Part shown: piece after piece, positions 54,236-62,123 of the stretch | How the letters are laid out: each line of letters starts with the position of its first letter | How positions within the stretch are numbered: position 1 is the stretch's first letter | Assembly: GCF_051900425.1 (NCBI RefSeq) | Contig: NZ_JBHZGK010000007.1 | Location: forward strand, 62,001-126,000 | DNA length: 64,000 nt | Direction: 5' to 3' | From: Frateuria_A sp051900425 | Lineage (GTDB): Bacteria; Pseudomonadota; Gammaproteobacteria; Xanthomonadales; Rhodanobacteraceae | Program-made: the position numbers and the translations under genes | Notes under the pieces: model-generated | The model's database searches: none | Told to the model about the DNA's origin: nothing | The model's input: the letters and a program-made list of their open reading frames with translations, nothing else

Positions 54236-55183
54236 ATGGAACGCACCGATACGATGCCCGGCCTGACGGACCGGGACGCCGGACAGTGGCACAGGGAGAT
54301 GGCCGATCGTGCCTCCCTGCCGACGCCGCCTTCGATGCACTGGGGCTGGGTGTTCCTGCTCAGCGTGGTCACCCTAGGTATCTTCGCCATCGTCTGGTCC
54401 TTCATCCAGGCCAACTGGGTGCGCAGGATCGACCCGGACAGCCGAGCCACGGCCATGCTGGGCACGGCACTGAGCTGCTATTTCGTCGGCTACTTCCTCG
54501 CCGCCAACGGCGCGCCGCTCGACGACGCCGCGCCCGCGACCACCATGGAGCGCCTCGGCTGGCTGCTGGAACTGGTCTATGTGCTGCTCGTCCTGGGCGC
54601 CTACTTCGCGATGGCCGGAACGATCCGCCGGGTGATGGCAGGCTATCGGGTGCCGATGCGGATCGGCGGCATCACCCTGCTGTTCTTCAACACGCTGTAC
54701 CTGCAGGGACAACTGACCTGGCTGGCCCGCTGGCAACAGACCGGCCAGACTCGGTCCAAGCCGCCCAAGGCCATCTTCTGGGGCGTGATGGCCGTACCTT
54801 TCGCCTTCATCGTGGCCGCCGTGGCGCTGCCCAGCTACCAGGCCTACGTGATGCGCGCGCAGGTTGCGAGCGCGCTGGCCCAGGCCGAGCCAATCAAGCA
54901 GCAGGTGCTCGATGCGATCGGCCGCAACCGCGCCTGGCCGCAGGACAACGCCGAGGCCGGGCTCAGGGAAGCCGGCGCCTATGCCAGCGCCAACCTGGCC
55001 GGCTTCGAAGTCCAGGCCATGGAGGAAGGCACGGCACTGGTGGCCACCTTCGGCGGCAACGCCCCGGCGGCCCTGCGCGGCAGGCAGCTGGCCTTCATTG
55101 CCGAGGGCCGCGACGGGGTGATCAGCTGGAGCTGCGAGAGTCCGGACATCGACCCGCGTTACCTGCCGGCCGAGTGCCACTGA
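54236..55183 (+). CDS. Polytopic membrane protein with a type IV pilin-like C-terminal domain
   Basis: A 315-residue protein. Residues 30-185 form a small membrane domain of DUF4234-like character (MHWGWVFLLSVVTLGIFAIVW, WLLELVYVLLVLGAYF, IGGITLLFFNTLYL). A helix (AIFWGVMAVPFAFIVAAVAL) then leads straight into a pilin-like domain: PSYQAYVMRAQVASALAQAEPIKQQV near 205 and a C-terminal disulfide loop WSCESPDIDPRYLPAEC, as in PilA. There is no N-terminal prepilin peptidase site, so it cannot be processed as a pilin. The function is unknown; it may sit beside the pilus machinery in the membrane. An AAGGGGAA ribosome site precedes ATG 54236. Confidence 0.72.
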   Translation: MERTDTMPGLTDRDAGQWHREMADRASLPTPPSMHWGWVFLLSVVTLGIFAIVWSFIQANWVRRIDPDSRATAMLGTALSCYFVGYFLAANGAPLDDAAPATTMERLGWLLELVYVLLVLGAYFAMAGTIRRVMAGYRVPMRIGGITLLFFNTLYLQGQLTWLARWQQTGQTRSKPPKAIFWGVMAVPFAFIVAAVALPSYQAYVMRAQVASALAQAEPIKQQVLDAIGRNRAWPQDNAEAGLREAGAYASANLAGFEVQAMEEGTALVATFGGNAPAALRGRQLAFIAEGRDGVISWSCESPDIDPRYLPAECH

Positions 55184-55198
55184 CCACACGCTTGTCCG

Positions 55199-57223
55199 TC
55201 AGCCGCCGCCCAGCCGCTGGCGCGGCATGTTGCGCAGGCGCAGGGTGAAGGCCACGCCGCTGCCGTCTTCCAGGTTGCGCGCGCCGGCGTGGCCGCCGTG
55301 GCGTTCGGCGACCAGGCGCACCACGTAGAGGCCGAGACCCAGATGCGGCGCGTCCCCCGGGGTGGCCTTGTCGCGCAGGCTGACCAGCGAGTCGAACAGG
55401 CGCGCCTGCATGGCGGCCGGCAAGGGCGGGCCCTGATTGGCGAGGGCGATCTCGGCGCCGTCGTCGCAGGCGCTGAGCACCAGCCGCAGCCAGCCGTCGG
55501 CGGGGGTGAACGAGAGCGCGTTGTCGAGCAGCTTGTCCAGCGCCTGGGCGATCAGCTCCGGAGCGCAGTGCATCGGCAGCGGGGCCTGCGGCAGTTCGCA
55601 GGCCAGCGTGCGCGTGCCGATCAGTGGGCGGTAGGCCTCGGCGCAGCCGCGCACCACTTCGCGCAGGTCCACGTCCTCGGCTTCGGCCGCGGCGATCGCG
55701 CGTTCCATCCGGCTCGCTTCGCTCATCGCGCGCACCAGCGTGCCTAGGCGGGCCACGCCGTCGCGGGCGCGCTCCAGGTAGGGCCGTGCATCGGGCGGCA
55801 ACGGCGCACGGGCTTCCAGCGCGTGCTCCAGGTTGTCCAGCGAGCTCTTGACGATGGCCAGCGGCGTGTTGAGTTCGTGCGAGAGCTTGGAGGCCAGCGT
55901 ACGCAGGTAGTCGGTGTAGCCGCCGACCGCCTCGAACAGGCGCTCGAAGCTGCGCGCCAGGTCGCCGATCTCGTCCGGCGCGGCGGTCAGCGGGAACCGC
56001 CCTTGGGCGAAAAGGCCGTCTAGACGTCCATCCGCCAGCTGCGCGCGCTCGGCCGCATCGCGCAGGCGGCCCAGGCGCAGGCTCAGGCGCGTGGCGAACC
56101 ACAGCAGGATGCCGCCGGCCACCAGCAGCACGCCGAAGCTGGTCAGCAACAGCGTGAGCAGCGCGCGGTTGGCCAGCAGCGGCACGGTGGTGCTGGCCTG
56201 TTCGAGCAGTAGCACGCCACGTACCTGGCCGGGCGTGCCGATCGGCACCGCCGCGGCCAACACGACGCTGGCGCGGGTTTCGCCGTCGCGCCAGACGGTG
56301 GCCGGCTCGCCCGCGCCGGCGCGGGTGATCTCCGGCAGTTCCAGGCGCGGGGCGTCCTGCGCCCAGGGCGCGGCATCCTCGACGGGATTGGCCAGCAGCG
56401 CGCGGTAGACCAGCGCGGCGAACCAGCCCGGCTGCGGGCCATCCGCCTGCAGGCGCCCGCTCTGCGCCAGCAGCCAGCCGGTCGGCGCCAGCACGCGGGC
56501 GCGGGTGTCCTCCGGTGCCAGCCGGGCCAGTTCCCGGGCCAGCGTGGAGGAGTAGTGCCACAGCGGGCGCGACTCGACCGCCAGCGGATCGCCGCCCGCC
56601 GAGGCGTCGTACAGGCCCAGGCCGAGCCGGTCCATGATCAGCGGTCGCGGAAGGCGCAATTCGAGGCGCCAGCCGCCACCGTCCTCCTGCCACTGGCCGA
56701 CCAGGCGGTCGGGCCAGTCGGCGACGGGCGGATCGAGCAGCCGCGCGGTGAAGGCGCCCGGCGCGGCGCTGGCCAGCAGGTAGCGCAGGCGCGTGTCGCC
56801 GCGCTCGAGTTCAAGCACCAGGTGATCCGCGTGCAGCGCGCCCGGATCGTCGGCGTCGGCACGGACCCGCCGGGTGCCCCGCTGCTGCACGAAGAGATAG
56901 AGCCCGTCGGCGTCCTCCGCGAGCAGCACGCTGCCGCGCGCACCGAGCGGCTGACTCCAGGGCGTGAGCGGCGCCCAGTCGTCGCCATAGCCATCGATCG
57001 TGATCGGCGTGCCGGCCTGCTCGACATACCAGCCCTGTGCCTGCTGCGGCAGGGTGGCGCCGGTCGCCACCAGGCTGCGCGCCACCGCGCGTGCGGAAGC
57101 GGTCAGCGCCTGCGCCTGGCCTTCGCGCAGCAGGGTTTCCATCTGCCGCACGTACAGCCAGCCGGCCACCGGCAAGGCCAGCGTGCACAGGGCGACCAGC
57201 AACAGCTTGCGGCGCAGGTTCAT
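55199..57223 (-). CDS. Sensor histidine kinase with a CBM9-like periplasmic sensor (dedicated sortase system type)
   Basis: A 674-residue inner-membrane kinase. The first helix (KLLLVALCTLALPVAGWLYV) is followed by a large periplasmic domain to about residue 370 that starts with a carbohydrate-binding family 9-like segment (ITIDGYGDDWAPLTPW, then DADGLYLFVQQRG). A second helix (LLTLLLTSFGVLLVAGGILLWF), HAMP, HisKA with LASKLSHELNTPLAIVKSSL and HATPase_c (LDKLLDNALSFTP, GLGLYVVRLVAERHGG) follow. The layout resembles the kinase of the proteobacterial dedicated sortase system as I remember that family. No sortase gene is in this window. It is the last gene of a three-gene set with its regulator. 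Confidence 0.85.
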   Translation of the reverse strand: MNLRRKLLLVALCTLALPVAGWLYVRQMETLLREGQAQALTASARAVARSLVATGATLPQQAQGWYVEQAGTPITIDGYGDDWAPLTPWSQPLGARGSVLLAEDADGLYLFVQQRGTRRVRADADDPGALHADHLVLELERGDTRLRYLLASAAPGAFTARLLDPPVADWPDRLVGQWQEDGGGWRLELRLPRPLIMDRLGLGLYDASAGGDPLAVESRPLWHYSSTLARELARLAPEDTRARVLAPTGWLLAQSGRLQADGPQPGWFAALVYRALLANPVEDAAPWAQDAPRLELPEITRAGAGEPATVWRDGETRASVVLAAAVPIGTPGQVRGVLLLEQASTTVPLLANRALLTLLLTSFGVLLVAGGILLWFATRLSLRLGRLRDAAERAQLADGRLDGLFAQGRFPLTAAPDEIGDLARSFERLFEAVGGYTDYLRTLASKLSHELNTPLAIVKSSLDNLEHALEARAPLPPDARPYLERARDGVARLGTLVRAMSEASRMERAIAAAEAEDVDLREVVRGCAEAYRPLIGTRTLACELPQAPLPMHCAPELIAQALDKLLDNALSFTPADGWLRLVLSACDDGAEIALANQGPPLPAAMQARLFDSLVSLRDKATPGDAPHLGLGLYVVRLVAERHGGHAGARNLEDGSGVAFTLRLRNMPRQRLGGG

Positions 57224-57250
57224 CGCAGGAGCCTAGACCGGTGCCGCGGG

Positions 57251-57808
57251 CTAGCGCGACATCCCGGCCCGGTAGCGGGTGCCGACCACCACGCCCATGA
57301 AGGCATCGAGCTGTGCGGCGCGCGCGGGGTCGGCGTCCTTGAAGCTCATCGACCAGCTCAGGCGGATGCCGGAGCGCTTGCCCGGATCGCAGAAGACCAC
57401 GGCGTCGTCGACCTGGTCGCTGCCCTGGAAGACCAGCGCCTCGCAGGACATGCCGCGGTGGCGCACGGGAAAGCGCCCGACTTTCGCGGCCGGGTCGCGC
57501 TGCAGATAGTGCTTTCGATCGGCGTCCAGTTCGGCGCCCAGGCTGGCGAGCTTGCGCGGCCAGACGTTGAGCACCATCACCCCGTAGGGCTCGCCGGTCC
57601 ACTCGCCCCGGTAGATCACTTCATCCACGCCGATGGCACGGGCATAGGTACAGCAATCGGCGGTCCAGCCCACGGGCGTGGGCGCGCGCAGGGTCCAGCC
57701 GGGAATATTGCCGTCGGGCTGGCCCGTGGCGATCGCCTCGCCCGGCGCGTTGCCGGCCACGGCGGCGCCGGCGAACGCCAGCAGCAGGACGGCGAGCAGG
57801 CGCTTCAC
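57251..57808 (-). CDS. Exported protein of unknown function between regulator and kinase
   Basis: A 185-residue protein beginning at a GTG that overlaps the response-regulator stop (GTGA). The N-terminus is a signal peptide (RLLAVLLLAFAGAAVA). The mature part has three cysteines in WTADCCTYARAIG and MSCEALVF plus VFCDPGKRSG. WTGEPYGVMVLNVWPRKLA and IRLSWSMSFKD are further landmarks. I do not recognise the family. Its translational coupling to the two-component genes suggests a periplasmic accessory or ligand-sensing role. Confidence 0.78.
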   Translation of the reverse strand: MKRLLAVLLLAFAGAAVAGNAPGEAIATGQPDGNIPGWTLRAPTPVGWTADCCTYARAIGVDEVIYRGEWTGEPYGVMVLNVWPRKLASLGAELDADRKHYLQRDPAAKVGRFPVRHRGMSCEALVFQGSDQVDDAVVFCDPGKRSGIRLSWSMSFKDADPARAAQLDAFMGVVVGTRYRAGMSR

Positions 57809-58494
57809 GGTTTCCACCGGTAGCCCACACCGTGCACGGTCTCGATCGCGTCGAAATCGGGCGCCACGGCGACGAACTTCTTGCGGATGCGCTTGATGTG
57901 CGAAGTGATGGTGGCGTCGTCTACCACCAGCTCGGCCTCGCGCATCAGCTGGTCGCGGTTCTTCACGTGGCCGGGGAAGCGCACCAGCGTGTGCACCATC
58001 CAGAACTCGGTGACGGTGAGCGGGATCTCCGCGTCGTTCCAGGTGATGCGCATGCGCTCGGACTCGAGCTTGAGCGGCCCGTGCGCGATCACCGTCTCGC
58101 TGGAGGCGGGCGCCTTGAGCGATTCGATTCGCCGGAACAGCGCCGCGATGCGCGCGGCGAGCTGGTGCAGGCTGGTGTCCTTGGACAGGTAATCGTCGGC
58201 TCCCAGGCGCAGGCCGGAAATAACGTCGAAATCCGAGTCGCGCGCGGTGAGGAAGATGATCGGCAGCGTGGCCGATTTCGCGCGCAGCTCGCGGCAGAGG
58301 TCGAAGCCGCCTTCCGGCTCGTCGCCCAGCCCGATGTCGATGATCACCAGTTCCGGCAGTTTCATGCCGAAGGCGGTGGACGCCTCCTGCCGCGAGCCGT
58401 AGCCGCGCGTGTCGTAGCCGAAGCGGGTGAGTGCCTCGACGTAGTTGGCGCGGATGAGCGGTTCGTCCTCGACGATGGCGATGCTGCGGCCCAT
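57805..58494 (-). CDS. OmpR-family response regulator (dedicated sortase system type)
   Basis: A 229-residue regulator. The receiver has acidic pocket EDE at residues 9-11 in SIAIVEDEPLIRANYVEAL, the phosphorylated Asp in LVIIDIGLGDEPEGGFDLC, the Thr in IIFLTARDSDFDVISGLRLGADDYLSKD and the Lys in SKD. The winged helix has EFWMVHTLVRFPGHVKNRDQLM, DDATITSHIKRIRKKF and VHGVGYRWKP. The DIGLGDE and DDATITSHIKRIRKKF segments fit the proteobacterial dedicated sortase response regulators as I recall them. The start is ATG at 58494. It is divergent from two tiny genes. Confidence 0.9.
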   Translation of the reverse strand: MGRSIAIVEDEPLIRANYVEALTRFGYDTRGYGSRQEASTAFGMKLPELVIIDIGLGDEPEGGFDLCRELRAKSATLPIIFLTARDSDFDVISGLRLGADDYLSKDTSLHQLAARIAALFRRIESLKAPASSETVIAHGPLKLESERMRITWNDAEIPLTVTEFWMVHTLVRFPGHVKNRDQLMREAELVVDDATITSHIKRIRKKFVAVAPDFDAIETVHGVGYRWKP

Positions 58495-58666
58495 GGCAAA
58501 AAGGTCTCCCTGTGGTGGCGCGCAGCGTGCTATGCGCATCGCCACGATGCAAGGCGCGCAGGGCGGCTGCCCGCGTTTTGCCCGATCCGGCCCGCGCTTC
58601 GCCCGCGCGGCGCCGCGGCGTGCGCCCGCCCGGGCGGTTCCATGGAGCCGTCACCGGAGAGATGCC

Positions 58667-58783
58667 ATGAGCAACACCGCCGCCAGACCCGACCCCAACG
58701 CCGAACTGCGCCACTTCGAACCCCTGCGCGTGGTGCTGGCGCTGGGCGCCCTGCTGCTGGGGCTGGTGATGGGCATCCACTGA
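58667..58783 (+). CDS. Small single-span membrane protein (38 residues)
   Basis: A short ORF with a good ribosome site (GGAGA, seven bases before the ATG). It encodes a polar N-terminus (MSNTAARPDPNAELRHFEPL) and one hydrophobic helix (RVVLALGALLLGLVMGI) ending in His. It is followed after ten bases by a second tiny ORF with its own AGGAGA site and then a terminator, which makes a real two-gene unit likely. It is divergent from the response regulator. The function is unknown. Confidence 0.6.
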   Translation: MSNTAARPDPNAELRHFEPLRVVLALGALLLGLVMGIH

Positions 58784-58793
58784 GGAGACGACC

Positions 58794-58907
58794 ATGAATG
58801 CCGACTATGTCGACCCGTTTGCCGTGGAAGGCGTGGAAGCACCCGCCGTGCAGGGAAGCACGGCGGGTGCGGACGAGGAGCCGGATCCGGACTGGCGACC
58901 GCTCTGA
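58794..58907 (+). CDS. Small acidic peptide (37 residues)
   Basis: An AGGAGA ribosome site five bases before the ATG drives a 37-residue peptide beginning MNADYVDPFAVEGVEAPAV and ending in the very acidic GADEEPDPDWRPL. There is no signal peptide, no cysteine and no clear fold. It lies directly behind the 38-residue membrane protein and before a strong terminator. It could be a partner of that protein or of the nearby two-component system. Confidence 0.5.
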   Translation: MNADYVDPFAVEGVEAPAVQGSTAGADEEPDPDWRPL

Positions 58908-58952
58908 CTCACCCACGGCACCGCAACACCCCTCCGTCAGCAACCGTTCCTT

Positions 58953-58978
58953 CCCCTCCTCGTGAGGGGATTTTTTTT
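58953..58978 (+). terminator. Terminator after the two small genes
   Basis: CCCCTC-CTCG-TGAGGGG followed by A and eight Ts forms a compact intrinsic terminator for the plus strand, 46 bases after the acidic peptide stop. Confidence 0.88.
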
Positions 58979-58983
58979 GCCGG

Positions 58984-59796
58984 CTACCGTTGGGTCGGAT
59001 TTCGCACGGGTGAAAGCGGGCCCACGGTGACGTGCCCCTCCAGGCCGTCGAACAGGCTGCCGGCAAAGCCATCCAGTCGATGAAGCACGGTGCTTGCCGG
59101 TGCGCCGCCTGGACAGCCGATCGATAGCTGGAGGCCCGACGGCCCGGGACTGCCGGGAAGTGCCGCGGTGCCCGGCTGCTTCTGCGGACGGATCGAAACC
59201 ATGTCGCGCTGGGTCAGCCCGGCGATGCAGACGCGTCGGCCGAGCGTGACCCCACCGAGCAACTGGTCGCGTTCATGCCGGTATCGCCGCTCGGCGCGTC
59301 TGGCGGCGCGGGCGTCGCCGTAGGTGGGCCGCATGGCCTTCCACAACAGGTTGGCCTGCGCCTGCTCGGCCGGCGTGGCTTGCTGCCAGGCCGAGCGCAG
59401 CACCGCCTGGTAATTGGGATCGCGGCGCTCGGCGGCCAGTCCAAGCCAGGCCAGCCCGCGCGCCCGGTCTTGCGCCACGATATCGCCGTTGTAGTAGCCC
59501 ACGCCGAGCGTGAACTGGGCCGGCTTGCTACCCCAGGCAGCCGCCAGCTCGAGCATGCCCACGCCGCTGGCGTCGCGATGGTTGGCCAGGTCGCGGGCAC
59601 CCACGCAGTAGTAGTAGACGCCGGGCAGGAATCGCTCCAGTCCGGGCGCACAGCCGAGTCTGCCGAGCTCGGCCAGGGTAACCGGCGAGGCGTCGCCGCC
59701 GGGACCGGTGGGCGGGGGGGGGGTGGCAGTGGCCCGCGCGGCCAGTGCAGCGAACCCGAGCACCAGGGAAACGATCACGTTCCGTGCGGACATCAT
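58984..59796 (-). CDS. Exported Sel1/TPR-like repeat protein
   Basis: A 270-residue protein with a signal peptide (VIVSLVLGFAALAARATA). Residues 60-150 look like Sel1-type helical repeats (GVGMLELAAAWGSKPAQFTLGVGYYNGD, RARGLAWLGLAAERRDPNYQAVL), which usually mediate protein contacts. A coil of Arg-rich helix and a low-complexity tail follow. A run of ten G (59714-59723) encodes the PPPP stretch just after the signal peptide and could change length by slippage. Two tandem ATGs at 59796 and 59793 follow a GGAGA ribosome site. The function is unknown. Confidence 0.75.
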   Translation of the reverse strand: MMSARNVIVSLVLGFAALAARATATPPPPTGPGGDASPVTLAELGRLGCAPGLERFLPGVYYYCVGARDLANHRDASGVGMLELAAAWGSKPAQFTLGVGYYNGDIVAQDRARGLAWLGLAAERRDPNYQAVLRSAWQQATPAEQAQANLLWKAMRPTYGDARAARRAERRYRHERDQLLGGVTLGRRVCIAGLTQRDMVSIRPQKQPGTAALPGSPGPSGLQLSIGCPGGAPASTVLHRLDGFAGSLFDGLEGHVTVGPLSPVRNPTQR

Positions 59797-59907
59797 CCGC
59801 GTCTCCTGTGTGGCTGCACCCTCCCCGGGCCAGTGTGAACGAAACGTACGCGTGAACCCAGGACCGGGCCGAAAAAATTTGCTCCGGTCGCGGAACCAAC
59901 CGCCGAT

Positions 59908-60067
59908 GGGCCGGTCTTGCTGTAGTGGCGGGCGTCGTCCATTGCCGTGGATACGCCGCCGCCTTCCGGCGGTGGCGTCCAGGCGCCCGCTCTGGTGGAC
60001 TCCTCAACGCGTCCCATTCCGACGACGCTCTTATCCCGGTGCAGGAACTGCACCGGGATTTTTCTTT
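59908..60067 (+). ncRNA. Candidate structured small RNA with terminator
   Basis: In the gap between the divergent Sel1-like gene and the rpe 3' end there is no ORF, yet a strong plus-strand terminator stands at 60033-60067: ATCCCGGTGCAG-GAA-CTGCACCGGGAT with a T-rich tail. On the minus side there is no U-tract, so it does not serve rpe. Upstream lies a nested hairpin (outer stem GCGGGCG 59928-59934 with CGCCCGC 59984-59990, inner GC-rich stem around CCTTC). Then comes a 40-base less structured segment. No promoter is clear; the 5' end is a guess. Confidence 0.4.
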
Positions 60068-60069
60068 GG

Positions 60070-60738
60070 TCAGCCGATCGCCTGGCGCATGGCGGTGATG
60101 ACCTGCGCGTAGTCCGGCGCACCGAAAATGGCCGAGCCCGCCACGAACGTGTCGGCGCCCGCCGCGGCGATCTCGCCGATGTTCGCGGCGCTCACGCCGC
60201 CATCGATCTCCAGCCGGATCGCGCGACCGCTCTCGTCGATGCGCCGGCGCACCTCGCGCAGCTTGGCGAGCGCCCCGGGGATGAACTTCTGCCCGCCGAA
60301 GCCGGGGTTGACCGACATGATCAGCACCAGGTCGAGCTTGTCGAGCACATGATCGAGCCAGTTCAGCGGCGTGGCGGGGTTGAACACCAGCCCGGCCTGG
60401 CAGCCGGCATCGTGGATCAGGCCGATGGTGCGGTCGACGTGCTCGCTGGCCTCCGGGTGGAAGCTGATCAGGCTGGCGCCCGCCTTGGCGAAGTCCGCGG
60501 CGATGCGGTCGACCGGCTTGACCATCAGGTGAACGTCGATCGGCGCGGCCACGCCGTAGTCGCGCAGGGCCTTGAGCACCATCGGGCCCATGGTGAGGTT
60601 GGGCACGTAGTGGTTGTCCATGACGTCGAAATGCACCCAGTCGCCGCCGCCGGCCAGCACGTTGACGGTGTCCTCGCCCAGCCGGGCGAAGTCGGCGGAG
60701 AGGATGGATGGGGCGATGACGGGGGTCTGCTTGCTCAT
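60070..60738 (-). CDS. rpe: Ribulose-phosphate 3-epimerase
   Basis: Rpe interconverts ribulose 5-phosphate and xylulose 5-phosphate. The 222-residue TIM-barrel enzyme has IAPSILSADFARLGED, WVHFDVMDNHYVPNLTMGPMV (metal ligands), DVHLMVKPVD, ISFHPEA, LVLIMSVNPGFGGQKFIP and LEIDGGVSAANIGEI followed by FVAGSAIFGA, the phosphate site. The ATG at 60738 is supported by the conserved N-terminus. A REP element lies upstream. In Xanthomonas rpe lies near trpE, which matches this region. Confidence 0.96.
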   Translation of the reverse strand: MSKQTPVIAPSILSADFARLGEDTVNVLAGGGDWVHFDVMDNHYVPNLTMGPMVLKALRDYGVAAPIDVHLMVKPVDRIAADFAKAGASLISFHPEASEHVDRTIGLIHDAGCQAGLVFNPATPLNWLDHVLDKLDLVLIMSVNPGFGGQKFIPGALAKLREVRRRIDESGRAIRLEIDGGVSAANIGEIAAAGADTFVAGSAIFGAPDYAQVITAMRQAIG

Positions 60739-60751
60739 GCGTGCCTGTCCT

Positions 60752-60829
60752 GTAGGAGCGCACCGACGTGCGCGACCGGGAATGTGCGGCGTTCCGCTTC
60801 GTAGGCTCGCGCTCAGGGTGCGCTCCTAC
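60752..60829. repeat. REP-type inverted repeat (GTAGGAGCGC family)
   Basis: GTAGGAGCGCACCGACGTGCGCGACC at the left pairs imperfectly with the CGCTCAGGGTGCGCTCCTAC end. It lies between rpe and djlA. Confidence 0.75.
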
Positions 60830-60836
60830 GCGTCGA

Positions 60837-61640
60837 TTATTTGAAGCCTTTCTCGGCCTTGATCCGCTCGTACGCCGCGTTGATCTCGCTCGCCCGTGAT
60901 TCGGCGCGCTTGCGCATGTCCTCGGGCAGGTCGCCCAAGCGGTCGGGATGGTGCTCGGAGATCAGCTTGCGGTAGGCGCGCTTGATGGCCCGCTCGTCGG
61001 CGCCACGCTCGATGCCGAGCACCGTGTACGGATCGGGCCCGTGCGTATTGCGATGCGGCGGCACGTAACCGCCGCCGCCCGGCCCACGCCGGCGGTCGCC
61101 CGCGGCGGCGTTCCAGGCGTAGCCCTTCATCGCCATCAGCGCCATCAGCTCCATGTCGCTGATGCGCAGGGCGAACGCGAGCTGGCGCAGGATCGCCATT
61201 TTTTCCGGCGGCGGGTTGCCTTCGGCGAGCACCGTCTCGATCACCACGTCCAGCACCGGGAAGGCATGGTCGCGGCGCATGCCGACCCACTGGCGCAGGC
61301 CGTCGATCGCCGGGGTGACGTCGAACTCCGGCTGCTTGCCGCGGTTGAAGCTGGCGATGGCCTGGCGGCGCTGCTCGTCGATCAGGCCCATGCGGGTCAT
61401 CATGCGCTCGGCCACCGCGATCTCCGCCTCGGACACGCGCCCGTCCGACTTGGCGACCGCGCCGAGCAAGGCGAACAGCGGGCCGTACAGGCCGTCCATC
61501 TGCGGCGCCGGGCGGTAGCGCTGGCTCTGGCGCAGGCTGTCGATGACGAAACCGATCACCGCGCCGACGATGGCACCAGGCAGGCCGTGGCCCAGGACCA
61601 GGCCGACGAACGCCAGGATCAGCGTGGAGGAAAGGTTCAT
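60837..61640 (-). CDS. djlA: Co-chaperone DjlA
   Basis: DjlA is a membrane-anchored J-protein that stimulates DnaK. The 267-residue protein has one N-terminal glycine-rich membrane segment (LVLGHGLPGAIVGAVIGFVID), a central TerB-like region (FALLGAVAKSDGRVSEAEIAVAE near residue 55), a Gly-rich linker and a C-terminal J-domain from about 200 (DPYTVLGIERGADERAIKRAYRKLISEHHPDRL) with the HPD triad. The length matches E. coli DjlA (271). Its start overlaps the cytochrome c stop (ATGA). Confidence 0.94.
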   Translation of the reverse strand: MNLSSTLILAFVGLVLGHGLPGAIVGAVIGFVIDSLRQSQRYRPAPQMDGLYGPLFALLGAVAKSDGRVSEAEIAVAERMMTRMGLIDEQRRQAIASFNRGKQPEFDVTPAIDGLRQWVGMRRDHAFPVLDVVIETVLAEGNPPPEKMAILRQLAFALRISDMELMALMAMKGYAWNAAAGDRRRGPGGGGYVPPHRNTHGPDPYTVLGIERGADERAIKRAYRKLISEHHPDRLGDLPEDMRKRAESRASEINAAYERIKAEKGFK

Positions 61641-61948
61641 GGCTGCGCCTGCGGCGCCGGCGCCTGCGCGCTGTACCAGCGCGCCAGCGCATCCAGTTCG
61701 GCGGCGCTGACCGGGCCGATCGCCGCGCGCATCACCGCCACGTCGCGGCGGCCGTCGCGGTACTGCGCCAGCGCGTTGCGCAGGTAGTTCAGCCGCTGCC
61801 CGGCCAGGTTGGGCGCGCCGGGCATCTGCGCGATGCCGGTTTCGCCATGGCAGGCGGCGCACAGGCCCAGGCGGGCCGGACGGGCGGGGCCCGCGGCAAA
61901 GGCTGGGAGGGAGGCGGCCAAAAGCGCCGCGAACAGGACGAGTCGCAT
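61637..61948 (-). CDS. Small c-type cytochrome
   Basis: A 103-residue periplasmic single-haem cytochrome c. The signal peptide is LVLFAALLAASLPAFAAG. The haem motif is CAACH in LGLCAACHGETGIAQMPGAPNLAGQ. The distal methionine is probably in VAVMRAAIGPVSAAELDALARWYSAQ. This class I form resembles cytochrome c4/c5-like half-domains. It is coupled to djlA by an ATGA overlap. The electron partner is unknown. Confidence 0.9.
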   Translation of the reverse strand: MRLVLFAALLAASLPAFAAGPARPARLGLCAACHGETGIAQMPGAPNLAGQRLNYLRNALAQYRDGRRDVAVMRAAIGPVSAAELDALARWYSAQAPAPQAQP

Positions 61949-62018
61949 CGGCAGGGTGTGGGGCGAGATGGATTCCCGGAACGCGCGATTCTAGCAGCGC
62001 GGAGCCATACGCCCTCAC

Positions 62019-62072
62019 GTAGGGTGGGTTTCAGCCCACCATGCACGGACGGTGGGCTGAAGCCCACCCTAC
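62019..62072. repeat. Inverted repeat of the GTAGGGTGGGCTTCAGCCCACC family
   Basis: GTAGGGTGGGTTTCAGCCCACC and GGTGGGCTGAAGCCCACCCTAC form a long near-perfect stem with an 11-base loop, just upstream of purC. Confidence 0.88.
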
Positions 62073-62123
62073 GGCGACTGGCTAGAATAGACCGCTTCCC
62101 ACCTTCCGAAGGCGGATCGCCCC

